Positions 35,846 through 44,481 of a stretch of DNA of 64,000 bases are shown in pieces. The notes under the pieces are model-generated. The model had not been told where the DNA came from, did no database searches, and worked only from the letters and a program-made list of their open reading frames with translations. Where the stretch lies: assembly GCF_014212495.1 (NCBI RefSeq), contig NZ_JACKZC010000004.1:124001-188000 (forward strand), read 5' to 3'. The position numbers and the translations under genes were made by a program. Every line of letters starts with the position of its first letter. The stretch's first letter is position 1. Source of the stretch: Pontibacter sp. Tf4. Its GTDB lineage: Bacteria > Bacteroidota > Bacteroidia > Cytophagales > Hymenobacteraceae.

Positions 35846-35876
35846 TTGCATTACATAGTACTGTATAATATCTTTG
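35846..35876 (+). promoter_or_regulatory. Bacteroidota-type promoter
   Basis: TTG at 35846-35848, a 20-bp spacer, TATCTTTG at 35869-35876. This is a very good match to the phylum consensus, 33 bp before the small lipoprotein ATG. Confidence 0.7.
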
Positions 35877-35908
35877 TATCATTCGTAACACACTTAACAA
35901 ATACAGCC

Positions 35909-36100
35909 ATGAAAATTATCGTTCTTTTATCCGCCTGTTTCGTTGGTTTTAATTTTGCCTGCCAGGATGCGGCATCTGTTGTAAAACCAGCTGCTCCAGC
36001 TACTGTAGTTATTTCTGACGTAGAAGAGCCTGTTGCAACTATAACTCTTGATACGGTAGTGATCGTAGGGGAGAGACCTGTATCCTTAGCCGGCTTATAG
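35909..36100 (+). CDS. Small lipoprotein (63 aa), unknown
   Basis: ATG at 35909, chosen because it follows a consensus promoter and gives a lipoprotein signal MKIIVLLSACFVGFNFAC (Cys18). The mature ~45 residues are Val/Pro/Ala-rich and end TLDTVVIVGERPVSLAGL. The stretch VVIVGERP resembles the beginning of a TonB-dependent receptor plug, but nothing follows. No family recognised. Confidence 0.6.
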   Translation: MKIIVLLSACFVGFNFACQDAASVVKPAAPATVVISDVEEPVATITLDTVVIVGERPVSLAGL

Positions 36101-36275
36101 TAGCACGTATCTTATAAACCCGCCATATCCGGCAAACTATAGTCCCGTAGCAATACGCAGGGCATTGCCGGAAAACAGGGTTGAGGTGCTGGCCTTTCCG
36201 ATTATATAAAGCTTTTGGGCGCAGCTGTACGTTGTGCCGGGCACAGGAAGGCCAGCCGCAGGTAATAAACTATAG

Positions 36276-36662
36276 TTACTTTGTTCTCTGCGGGTTTTGC
36301 AGGTCTACCCGTATGGCTTTGGCAGTTGTTTGCACCGGCATCGACTCCAATACTTCATTTCCGAACCACACTTCCACAAGCTGCCCCTGCTGCAGGTTAG
36401 CTGCTTTCAGGTGCTGGCCGTCCTTATCTTCTATCAGGGTATTTTTGTCTATGGTTATGCTGGCTTCCGGGTAACCGCTTGCCGTGGTGTCGGCTGCTCT
36501 AACGTGCAGTTGCGGCATATTTTCTCTCCCTTCTGAAATTTTTGTGATCGTTCCGTAAATGTCGGGCAGTGTATCGGGCATGCGCTTGGGTTCCTTGCCG
36601 CGGCAGCCTGCCAGCAGGAGCAAAGCAAGGCACAGGTTTATAGTTGCAAAACTGCGGGTCAT
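36276..36662 (-). CDS. Lipoprotein with DUF3221-like domain
   Basis: 128 aa, lipobox LLAGC (Cys20). The single domain PDIYGTITKISEGR ... ASITIDKNTLIEDKDG ... LQQGQLVEVWFGNEVLESMPVQTTAKAIRV is an OB-like beta-barrel of the DUF3221/YobA type, usually exported and of unknown role. Confidence 0.75.
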   Translation of the reverse strand: MTRSFATINLCLALLLLAGCRGKEPKRMPDTLPDIYGTITKISEGRENMPQLHVRAADTTASGYPEASITIDKNTLIEDKDGQHLKAANLQQGQLVEVWFGNEVLESMPVQTTAKAIRVDLQNPQRTK

Positions 36663-36727
36663 GGGTATCGGTATAGTTGTAAAGTAAAGAGCACGCTAAT
36701 TCAAGCGCTTTCGCATTTGTACTATAT

Positions 36728-36770
36728 AAAAAGCCCCGGGTTTCGTCTGAGGAGAAACCCGGGGCTTTTT
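36728..36770 (-). terminator. Intrinsic terminator
   Basis: AAAAAGCCCCGGGTTT pairs with AAACCCGGGGCTTTTT, 16-bp stem, directly after the gene that ends at 36787 on the minus strand. Confidence 0.93.
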
Positions 36771-36786
36771 GTGAGGATCTTCTTGG

Positions 36787-37482
36787 TTAGGCTACGCGCA
36801 GTACGTGGTCGCCCAGTACGGCTTTGCGAATATTTTCTTCTGATTCGTAATAGGTCAGGAAATCGCTGCGGCGGCAGTTGGTGCGGTCCGGTTTGTGCAT
36901 CAATACCACCTTGGCGCGCTGCCCTACTGTAATAAGGCCTATCCCTTTTTCGGCGCAGAGGCTCAGCAGGATATTTGCCAGTTGATTTTTGCGGAACACA
37001 AGGCTGCTTACTGATAAGCCGATCCAGTGTTCGTCGGCCGGGATGCTTCTTACGTTATCCAGTATTTTCTCAACCTGACGGATGTAGAATTTCTTTTGCA
37101 GGTACGAGTGCAGCATAAACGCAAGCGGGGCAACTATAACCGGGGCTACCAGCATTACCAGCAGGTTGTTTATGCTTTTGCCCAGCAGAAAACAGCCGGC
37201 AGCTACCAGCAGAGGCGTAACAAAACGCAGCAGGCCCAATCCCTGTTTTTTAAAGTTTACCAGCAGCGTTGTAAGGGCAGATGCCTGCTCCATGCTGACG
37301 CTGGCTACAAAAACCTCATTCAGATCTTTCTTAAAAACCAGGATACCATCAGCTTTGGCACCACGCCTTGTTTTTTCGGAATGGCTGACCAGGATGTTGG
37401 ATAAAGAGCACTGTTGGGTGTAATGTTTTTTAAGATAGTCTGATGCAAAGTCTTCTATCTTAGCGTCATGCTGGTTTGCCAT
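36787..37482 (-). CDS. Membrane protein of unknown function
   Basis: 231 aa. Two adjacent TM helices lie at ~82-100 and ~104-125 (LLRFVTPLLVAAGCFLLGK, NNLLVMLVAPVIVAPLAFML). They are flanked by an N-terminal cytosolic region with KADGILVFKKDLNEVFVASV, which recalls the core of a nuclease-like or NERD-type fold. The C-terminal cytosolic region contains FRKNQLANILLSLCAEKGIGLITVGQ, again with the pattern of an active-site strand. The resemblance is weak and no catalytic set can be stated. Single-gene unit. Confidence 0.65.
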   Translation of the reverse strand: MANQHDAKIEDFASDYLKKHYTQQCSLSNILVSHSEKTRRGAKADGILVFKKDLNEVFVASVSMEQASALTTLLVNFKKQGLGLLRFVTPLLVAAGCFLLGKSINNLLVMLVAPVIVAPLAFMLHSYLQKKFYIRQVEKILDNVRSIPADEHWIGLSVSSLVFRKNQLANILLSLCAEKGIGLITVGQRAKVVLMHKPDRTNCRRSDFLTYYESEENIRKAVLGDHVLRVA

Positions 37483-37945
37483 ATAAAGTAAACTAACCGG
37501 AAGCAGGTTGTATATAGTTGTTGCTCTAAAGCAGGTATCAGGGCCTATACGTTCACCAGTTATCCTGTGTTCTCGAAATAGTAATCACAAAGTAATTAAA
37601 AAAATTCCAAAACTTCTTTGGGTACTACAAATATATATTCCGAAATATATTCATGCAATATTATGTACTATTTTATTTTTTGATTTAATGCTTCTAATAT
37701 AAACGCAGTGTTTGGTACAGGATATGTTGTTAGAAGTGAAAAATATGATAAAATATTAAGAAGAGAACAAAGCAGGTTCTTAGCCCAGGTTTAAATTGTA
37801 TTGTGCATAGTGTTATGTGGCTGTTGGTTTCTGCTTTCTGTCAGGTAAATAAAGGTTAAAATAAATAAAACCACTCAAAATGTTTAGCTTTACCTTACTA
37901 ACTATAGCTGCTCCGTTATACGCTATACCTATTGCGATTTGAACT
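37483..37945. other. 463-bp AT-rich intergenic region
   Basis: No credible gene, RNA or repeat is visible. The few short frames lack sensible start context or composition. It must contain the divergent promoters of the 36787-37482 gene and the PIG-L operon. One CTATAG copy lies at ~37901. Confidence 0.5.
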
Positions 37946-40486
37946 ATGATATCTTTCTGTAGAACTATACGCTGGTGTGCGCCAATTATTTTATTGCTTT
38001 TCGCCAGCTTACAAACTAAGGCCCAGGCGCCGGAAGCAAAATCATCGGCAGACATCCTGCATGAGCTTAAAAAGCTGAATGTGCTTGGCTCCGTATTATA
38101 CATTGCCGCTCACCCCGACGATGAAAATACCCGCCTGATAACTTACCTCAGTAACGAGAAACTATACAACACCGGCTACCTGTCTATTACGCGCGGCGAT
38201 GGCGGCCAGAACCTGATCGGCCCGGAAATAAGCAAAGACTTAGGCATTATCAGAACGCAGGAGCTGTTGCAGGCCCGCCGCACCGATGGGGGAGTGCAGT
38301 TCTTTACCCGCGCCAACGACTTTGGATACTCTAAAAATGCCAACGAGACTTTTAATATCTGGGACAAAGAGCAGGTACTGGCTGATATGGTGTGGGTGAT
38401 CCGCAAGTTCAGACCGGATGTGATGATCACGCGCTTCCCGCCGGACGAGCGTGCCGGGCACGGGCAACACACCGCCTCCGCCATTTTAGCTGAAGAAGCC
38501 TTTACTGCAGCCGCTGATCCAAAACGCTTTCCGGAGCAACTAAAGTACGTGCAGGTTTGGCAACCGAAGCGTTTACTCTGGAACACGGGTGTGTGGTCTT
38601 TTGGCAGCCAGGCCGAATTTGATAAATATGTAGATAAGCTGCTGAAAGTAGATGTGGGTGGTTATAATCCGTTGCTGGGCGAATCGCATGGTGAGATAGC
38701 CGCCGCCAGCCGCAGCATGCACAAAAGCCAGGGTTTTGGCGCATCGGCTTCTCGCGGTACATCATTAGAATACCTGCAGCACACCAAAGGCGATAAAGCT
38801 GAAAAAGAATTGCTGGAAGGCGTAAATACCACCTGGGCTCGCGTAAAAGGTGGCGACAAAGTAGAAAAACTCATCCAGAAGGCCATTGACACCTTTAAGC
38901 CAACCGAGCCTGCAACTATAGTCCCGACCCTGCTTGCTGCCCGAAAAGAACTACAGAAACTACCAGACAGCCACTGGAAAAATCTGAAAACGGAAGCTAT
39001 AAATAAGCTGATACAGGATGCGACGGGCTTGTACCTGGAAGTTGCCGCGTCTGATTTCTCTGCTGCACCCGGGCAGTCGCTGGCTTTTAACATTGAGGCT
39101 ATAAACCGTTCGGCTACACCGGTAACTATAAATGCCATCAACTATAGTTTCGCCAAAAAAGATACCACACTGCAGCATCAGCTCAAATCCAACGAACCGG
39201 TAAAGTATAGTGCAACTATAAAACTGCCGGCAACAATGACTTACGCACAACCTTACTGGCTGCGCAAGCCGGGCACATTGGGTATGTTTGCTGTGGATGG
39301 GTTTGAAAATATCGGCAAGCCTGAGAATGATCCTGCTGCTGAAGTAACGTTTAACTTAACTATAGCCGGCGAGCCGCTGCAGGTAGCAGTTCCTATTGTT
39401 TACAAACGCACCGACCCGGTGGATGGCGAAGTATACCGTCCGTTTATAGTTACGCCACCTGTTTTTGTAAATATAGCCGAAGGCGTTTACATGTTTGCCG
39501 ACCAGGAACCGAAGCAGGTAAATGTGCGCGTAAAGGCTGGCAAAGCAACTATAGCTGGCAAGGTAGCGCTGCAATTACCAAAAGGCTGGAAAGCGGAGCC
39601 TGCAACTATAGCCTTCGACCTGAAAACCAAAGGAGCAGAGCAGAACGCCGTTTTTACTGTAACGCCACCTAAAAACCAGAGCGAAGTTGAACTGAAAGCC
39701 GTAGCCACAATAGACGGCCAGAACTATAGCCAGAGCCTGAACGAAATCAACTATAGCCACATTCCGGCGCAAACTACTTTCCCGGATGCGATGGCCAAAA
39801 TAGTGAAGCTGGACCTGAAAAAGAACGGTGAAAAGATAGGCTATGTGATGGGTGCCGGCGACGACATCCCGACCAGTCTGCGCCAGATCGGTTACGATGT
39901 GACCATGCTCCGAGACAGCGACATGCGCCTGAACTACCTGCAGCAATTTGATGCCATTATATTAGGTGTGCGTGCTTACAATACCGTCGACAGGCTAAAG
40001 CATCATCAGTCAACTTTACTGGAATACGTGAAAAATGGCGGCAACCTGATTGTGCAGTACAACACCAACCACGCGCTGGTGCTGCCAAATGTAGGGCCTT
40101 ATCCGTTAAAATTATCCCGCGACAGAGTTACCGTAGAAGATGCTGAAGTACGTTTCCTGAAGCCAAACCACCCGGTGCTGAACACACCAAACAAGATCAC
40201 CAAAAAAGATTTTGAAGGCTGGGCGCAGGAGCGCGGCCTGTACTTCCCGAACGAGTGGAGCACGGAATACGAAGCTATCCTGTCATCGAACGACCCTGGT
40301 GAGCCTGCCCGCGATGGCGGTTTGCTGGTAGCCAAATACGGCAAAGGCAACTATATCTATACCGGATATTCCTGGTTTAGAGAGTTGCCGGCTGGTGTGC
40401 CGGGTGCGTACCGCCTGTTCGTAAACCTGATCTCGCTGGGCAAACACGACGGCTCCGGAAATGCTGCTAAATCGAGTGTAAAATAG
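37946..40486 (+). CDS. Secreted PIG-L (LmbE-like) family deacetylase
   Basis: 846 aa. Signal peptide to ~27 (LQTKAQA). The PIG-L domain occupies ~45-290, with the zinc motif AAHPDDEN (His56, Asp59) and the distal AGHGQH (His172/His175). These enzymes remove N-acetyl from GlcNAc-type sugars. A beta-sandwich region (~380-620) and a C-terminal glutamine-amidotransferase-like/ThuA-like domain (~625-840; KIGYVMGAGDDIPTSLRQIGYDV ... FDAIILGVRAYNT ... NPGEP) follow, a three-part layout common in Bacteroidota. It heads an operon with a 48-aa membrane peptide and an SSS symporter, suggesting extracellular deacetylation linked to uptake. Confidence 0.9.
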   Translation: MISFCRTIRWCAPIILLLFASLQTKAQAPEAKSSADILHELKKLNVLGSVLYIAAHPDDENTRLITYLSNEKLYNTGYLSITRGDGGQNLIGPEISKDLGIIRTQELLQARRTDGGVQFFTRANDFGYSKNANETFNIWDKEQVLADMVWVIRKFRPDVMITRFPPDERAGHGQHTASAILAEEAFTAAADPKRFPEQLKYVQVWQPKRLLWNTGVWSFGSQAEFDKYVDKLLKVDVGGYNPLLGESHGEIAAASRSMHKSQGFGASASRGTSLEYLQHTKGDKAEKELLEGVNTTWARVKGGDKVEKLIQKAIDTFKPTEPATIVPTLLAARKELQKLPDSHWKNLKTEAINKLIQDATGLYLEVAASDFSAAPGQSLAFNIEAINRSATPVTINAINYSFAKKDTTLQHQLKSNEPVKYSATIKLPATMTYAQPYWLRKPGTLGMFAVDGFENIGKPENDPAAEVTFNLTIAGEPLQVAVPIVYKRTDPVDGEVYRPFIVTPPVFVNIAEGVYMFADQEPKQVNVRVKAGKATIAGKVALQLPKGWKAEPATIAFDLKTKGAEQNAVFTVTPPKNQSEVELKAVATIDGQNYSQSLNEINYSHIPAQTTFPDAMAKIVKLDLKKNGEKIGYVMGAGDDIPTSLRQIGYDVTMLRDSDMRLNYLQQFDAIILGVRAYNTVDRLKHHQSTLLEYVKNGGNLIVQYNTNHALVLPNVGPYPLKLSRDRVTVEDAEVRFLKPNHPVLNTPNKITKKDFEGWAQERGLYFPNEWSTEYEAILSSNDPGEPARDGGLLVAKYGKGNYIYTGYSWFRELPAGVPGAYRLFVNLISLGKHDGSGNAAKSSVK

Positions 40487-40573
40487 ACAAAAGACTTTTA
40501 GACAATGGACAAAAGACTGTAGCTATAGTTGTGTCCTTTGTCTATTGTCACAAATCCTTTGTCAAAACAAAAT

Positions 40574-40720
40574 ATGAAAGACAATCACCCTGTAGACGAA
40601 GAACCGGCAATTGAAAAACCGCCTTTTTTTAAGAGCTGGAAAGGGATGTACTGGCTGGTGCTGGGCAACCTGGCTTTTATGATTCTTCTGTTCTATGCCA
40701 TCACGAAATACTACGAATGA
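40574..40720 (+). CDS. 48-aa single-pass membrane peptide
   Basis: ATG at 40574 (MKDNHPVDEEPAIEKPPFFK), a soluble acidic N-terminus, one TM helix (MYWLVLGNLAFMILLFYAIT) and KYYE at the end. Its TGA overlaps the ATG of the symporter gene (ATGA at 40717-40720), which indicates translational coupling. It is much shorter than the DUF485 partners of acetate permeases. It may be an accessory subunit of the symporter (inference). Confidence 0.7.
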   Translation: MKDNHPVDEEPAIEKPPFFKSWKGMYWLVLGNLAFMILLFYAITKYYE

Positions 40721-42423
40721 GACCTTTAGACTGGATCGTGCTGCTGGGCACTATAAGTTTTATTGTGATATACGGTATCTGGAAAACCCGTGGCAGTAAA
40801 GATATAGAAGGCTACCTGAAAGGCGACAACTCCATGAAGTGGTGGACCATCGGTCTTTCTATTATGGCGACGCAGGCCAGCGCGATCACCTTCCTTTCTA
40901 CGCCCGGTCAGGCCTACGAAGACGGGATGCGCTTTGTGCAGTTCTATTTCGGTCTGCCTATTGCCATGGTCATCATTTCCATCACGGTTATTCCCATCTT
41001 CTATAAGCTTAATGTTTACACAGCATACGAATTTCTGGAGAACCGTTTCGACCTGAAAACGCGCTCGCTGGCGGCAGTACTTTTCCTGATACAGCGTGGC
41101 CTGGCGGCAGGTATTACCATTTATGCGCCTTCCATTATTTTAAGTACTGTATTGGGGTGGAGCTTAACTATAACCAACCTGGTAATGGGCGTGGTTGTGA
41201 TCATTTATACCATGTCGGGAGGGACGAAGGCGGTAAGCGTTACGCAAAAGCAGCAGATGGCCGTGATGATGGGCGGGATGATCATTGCTGGAATCATGGT
41301 GGTCAGTTACCTGCCGGAGAATGTTGGTTTTACAGATGCTGTGAATGTGGCGGGTTCGCTGGGCAAAATGAATGTAGTGGATTTCTCATTCGACTGGGAC
41401 GATCGGTACAACTTCTGGTCGGGTATTACGGGTGGTCTGTTTCTGGCCTTGTCGTACTTCGGAACCGATCAAAGCCAGGTAGCACGTTACCTGGGTGGCA
41501 AGTCGATAGGGGAGAGCCGGCTGGGATTACTTTTCAACGGCCTGCTGAAGATCCCGATGCAGTTCCTGATCCTGTTTATCGGCGTAATGGTTTTCGTGTT
41601 TTACCAGTTCAATCAGCCGCCAGTGTTTTTTAACGAGGGCACTAAAACAAAGGTATACGCTACCCAACACGCTGACGAGTTACGAACCCTGGAGGCAAAC
41701 TATAGTTCTATTTTTGAGGAGAAACAACAGGCCATGCAGGGGCTTGTATCTGCCCTAAAAGCAGACGATGCCGCTGCCATCGCCACTGCCGAAGCCCAGG
41801 TAGAGAACCTGAATACTGCCGGTAAGGAAGTGCGCGAAGATGTAAAAGCGCTCATCACCAAAGCCGTGCCCAATGCCGAAACCAAAGACACCGACTACGT
41901 TTTCATTTCGTTCGTAATGAAGTATTTACCTGCAGGGTTGGTAGGTTTGCTGCTAGCAGTAATCTTTTCAGCGGCCATGTCATCGGTCGCATCTGAACTG
42001 AATGCGCTGGCATCTACTACGGTGGTAGACATTTATAAGCGGTCTGTAAACCAGAGTGGTTCTCCGGCACATTATGTAACGGCATCTAAACTTTTCACGG
42101 TTGGGTGGGGCATTATAGCTATCCTGTTTGCAACGTTTGCATCCATGCTCGATAACCTGATACAGGCCGTAAACATCATCGGCTCTATTTTCTACGGAAC
42201 TATACTGGGCATTTTCCTGGTGGCTTTCTACTTTAAGAAGATCAAAGGTAACGCGGTTTTCTTCGCAGCCATCCTCGCCGAGTTGGTCGTACTATATTGT
42301 TTCTACTTCACCGATATTGCCTTCCTTTGGTTTAACGTTATCGGCTGCGTAGCTGTGATCCTGTTTGGGTTCATACTTCAAAACATGATCGGGAAGAAGG
42401 AGAAAGAGCTGATACAGGTATAG
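40717..42423 (+). CDS. Sodium:solute symporter (SSS family) with a coiled-coil insertion
   Basis: 568 aa with ~13 TM segments. SSS landmarks: LSIMATQASAITFLSTPGQAYEDGM in the first helices, SGGTKAVSVTQKQQM and, in the sodium-site helix, IFSAAMSSVASELNALASTTVVDIYKR. Between two TM helices (~residues 305-395) lies a hydrophilic helical stretch (YATQHADELRTLEANYSSIFEEKQQAM ... AEAQVENLNTAGKEVREDV), predicted coiled coil, not present in typical SSS members. The substrate is likely a sugar or sugar acid, given the PIG-L deacetylase upstream (inference). Confidence 0.9.
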   Translation: MRPLDWIVLLGTISFIVIYGIWKTRGSKDIEGYLKGDNSMKWWTIGLSIMATQASAITFLSTPGQAYEDGMRFVQFYFGLPIAMVIISITVIPIFYKLNVYTAYEFLENRFDLKTRSLAAVLFLIQRGLAAGITIYAPSIILSTVLGWSLTITNLVMGVVVIIYTMSGGTKAVSVTQKQQMAVMMGGMIIAGIMVVSYLPENVGFTDAVNVAGSLGKMNVVDFSFDWDDRYNFWSGITGGLFLALSYFGTDQSQVARYLGGKSIGESRLGLLFNGLLKIPMQFLILFIGVMVFVFYQFNQPPVFFNEGTKTKVYATQHADELRTLEANYSSIFEEKQQAMQGLVSALKADDAAAIATAEAQVENLNTAGKEVREDVKALITKAVPNAETKDTDYVFISFVMKYLPAGLVGLLLAVIFSAAMSSVASELNALASTTVVDIYKRSVNQSGSPAHYVTASKLFTVGWGIIAILFATFASMLDNLIQAVNIIGSIFYGTILGIFLVAFYFKKIKGNAVFFAAILAELVVLYCFYFTDIAFLWFNVIGCVAVILFGFILQNMIGKKEKELIQV

Positions 42424-42511
42424 TTGGTTGTTTGGACGCAGATTAGTGGAGATTTGATGTGTTTTAGGATCGGCTATAGTTGGAACTATAGTTTCATAGT
42501 TAGCATGGTCC

Positions 42512-43123
42512 AACCACCCCTAACCCCTCCTTATCTAAGGCGGGGAACTCTACCTTCGCTATAGTTTAAGTTATAGTTCTATAATTAGCGTTTGTCATCC
42601 CCCTGCCCCCTTCAAAGGGGGACTTTCTGCTACTACTATAGATTCAACTATAGTTTCATAGGTACATATCATAAACAGGCTGGCGCAGCCTGCCCCAAGG
42701 AACTACAACCACGAGAAAAGACGATCTGCTCAAGCTAAGAGCAAGCACAGCAACTAAAGTCAAAGCAGCAGCTATCGAGTATGATCACAGTCTTTGGGTT
42801 GAGCGCCTTTGACTTGTTGCGGTGCCGCAGGCAATCCGAGGGACGAGGATAGCAAGAAGGCAGCAGCGCGATGCCCGAAGACGAGGCCTCCCGGCCCGGG
42901 AGGGAGCTAACCAAACTATAAAACTATAGGCTCATAAAGCTCTCAGGATTGAAAGTGGCTATGAAAGAGAAGACTTGTCTCAAATAGTAGGCAAAGCTAA
43001 CTATAGAACTATAGCCCTTGAGCACCAACTATAAGCTGAGATAGATTTCTCACGCTGTTCGAAATGACAATAATGGAAACTATAAGACACATAAGATCCC
43101 TCGGCTAACGCTCAGAATGACAA
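42512..43123 (+). repeat. Composite intergenic repeat, copy 1
   Basis: Fills most of the 875-bp gap before gcvT. Parts in order: a CCCCTCC-stem hairpin block (42512-42552), a related CCCCCTTC/AAGGGGG hairpin block (42595-42630), the structured core (42773-42907), AACTATAG clusters, then two dispersed terminal blocks (43038-43072 and 43089-43123). The same blocks occur at 47461-47985 and 56144-56655. Confidence 0.85.
42773..42907 (+). ncRNA. Structured repeat core, copy 1 (candidate RNA, strand uncertain)
   Basis: Three-way junction: stem P1 CTTGTTGC (42813-42820) with GCAAGAAG (42852-42859), one conserved G-G mismatch. Inside it are hairpin TGCC-GCA-GGCA and hairpin ATCC (42834-42837)/GGAT (42847-42850) with the 9-nt loop GAGGGACGA. 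A GC-rich hairpin CCTCCCGG/CCGGGAGG follows at the 3' end. Not known to be transcribed. Confidence 0.45.
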
Positions 43124-43259
43124 ATGAGGCAAGACTACTATAATTCGCGATTATCACAAATTAAGGATAGAACCAAAGCTCATTAACTATTAAAACAACC
43201 CTCTACAGCGGGCCATCAACAAATTCATATTTCAGCCGTCAGAGATAAAAAAGTTTAGT

Positions 43260-43267
43260 TACTTTTG
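43260..43267 (+). promoter_or_regulatory. TAnnTTTG promoter element for gcvT
   Basis: TACTTTTG, 32 bp before the gcvT ATG. The -33 element is not clear. Confidence 0.4.
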
Positions 43268-43298
43268 CTATATAACCCCTTGAGTTAAGAATAAGATC

Positions 43299-44387
43299 AT
43301 GGAATTAAAGAAAATAGCTTTAAACGATGTACACGAAGCACTTGGCGCTAAAATGGTGCCTTTTGCCGGTTATAACATGCCAGTTCGTTACTCTTCAGAT
43401 TTAGAAGAGCATAACACAGTGCGTAATGCTGTAGGTATTTTTGATGTGTCGCACATGGGCGAGTTCCTGGTGCAGGGACCGGGCGCGCTGGACCTGATTC
43501 AGCGTGTTACCTCTAACGATGCTTCTAAACTAACGCCAGGCAAAATCCAGTATTCCTGCTTCCCGAACGAGCAGGGCGGTATTGTAGATGACCTGCTGGT
43601 GTATTGCATGGGTGATGAAGATTATCTGCTGGTGGTTAACGCCTCTAACATCGACAAAGACTGGGAGTGGATCAATAAGTATAACACAGGCGGCGCGAAG
43701 CTGACGAACATTTCAGATGAGATGTCGCTGTTTGCGGTGCAGGGACCGAAGACGGTAGAAGCCCTACAGCCACTTACGAAGCTGGACTTGGGCAGCATGA
43801 CCTACTATACCTTTGATAAAGGCGAGTTTGCCGGCGTGCCCGATGTGATCGTTTCAGCTACTGGTTACACTGGTTCAGGTGGTTTCGAAATCTATGTAAA
43901 GAACGAAGATGCCAAGCGTGTATTCGATGCTATTATGGAAGCAGGTAAGGAACATGGCATTAAGCCGATCGGTTTAGGTGCCCGCGACACACTGCGCCTG
44001 GAAATGGGCTTCTGCCTGTACGGTAACGATATCAACGATACTACTTCTCCGCTGGAAGCTGGCCTTGGCTGGATCACGAAGTTCGATAAGGAATTTGTAA
44101 ACTCGGAGAACCTGAAAGCTCAGAAAGAAGCCGGTGTGCAGCGCAAACTGGTTGGTTTCGAGATGCTGGAAAAAGCGATTCCGAGAGCGCACTACGAGAT
44201 CGTGAACGCTGAAGGTGAGCAGATCGGTGAAGTAACATCTGGTACTATGTCGCCATCAATGGGCAAAGGCATTGGCCTGGGTTACGTGAAGACTGAGTTC
44301 AGCAAGCCGGGCACCGAGATCTTTATCCGTGTGCGTAACAAAGACATGAAAGGCCAGATCGTTAAACTGCCGATTCTTAAGAAGTAA
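43299..44387 (+). CDS. gcvT: Aminomethyltransferase, glycine cleavage system T protein
   Basis: 362 aa, full length. Signatures of Gcv[39 protein letters not shown] at the N-terminus, folate-binding region [18 protein letters not shown], catalytic-region [21 protein letters not shown], and the C-terminal [21 protein letters not shown]. It transfers the methylene group of glycine to tetrahydrofolate with proteins P, H and L. The other subunits are not in the window, so the system is split in this genome. ComB follows on the same strand after a strong inverted repeat. No glycine riboswitch is visible upstream. Confidence 0.96.
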   Translation: MELKKIALNDVHEALGAKMVPFAGYNMPVRYSSDLEEHNTVRNAVGIFDVSHMGEFLVQGPGALDLIQRVTSNDASKLTPGKIQYSCFPNEQGGIVDDLLVYCMGDEDYLLVVNASNIDKDWEWINKYNTGGAKLTNISDEMSLFAVQGPKTVEALQPLTKLDLGSMTYYTFDKGEFAGVPDVIVSATGYTGSGGFEIYVKNEDAKRVFDAIMEAGKEHGIKPIGLGARDTLRLEMGFCLYGNDINDTTSPLEAGLGWITKFDKEFVNSENLKAQKEAGVQRKLVGFEMLEKAIPRAHYEIVNAEGEQIGEVTSGTMSPSMGKGIGLGYVKTEFSKPGTEIFIRVRNKDMKGQIVKLPILKK

Positions 44388-44395
44388 TTTAATTA

Positions 44396-44466
44396 AGATA
44401 CTAGAAGTTAGATATTAGAATTTAGACTTTTAAAAGTTTTAATCTAATATCTAACTTCTAGTATCT
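44396..44466. repeat. Perfect 24-bp inverted repeat between gcvT and comB
   Basis: Arms 44396-44419 (AGATACTAGAAG...) and 44443-44466 are exact reverse complements around a 23-nt loop. AT-rich with no T-tract, so not a standard terminator. Related in composition to the TTCTAACTT-type runs elsewhere. Confidence 0.9.
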
Positions 44467-44481
44467 AATATCTAAAATAAA

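Noticed and set aside
37508-37702. 64-codon plus-strand frame in the AT-rich gap
   Set aside because: No ATG, promoter context or recognisable composition; probably chance.
42424-43298. Possible CRISPR array or insertion sequence in the gap before gcvT
   Set aside because: Repeats are modular and unequally spaced, there are no regular spacers, and no cas or transposase gene is present.
43124-43298. Glycine riboswitch upstream of gcvT
   Set aside because: None of the conserved glycine-aptamer elements is visible; the region is AT-rich with a plain TAnnTTTG promoter.
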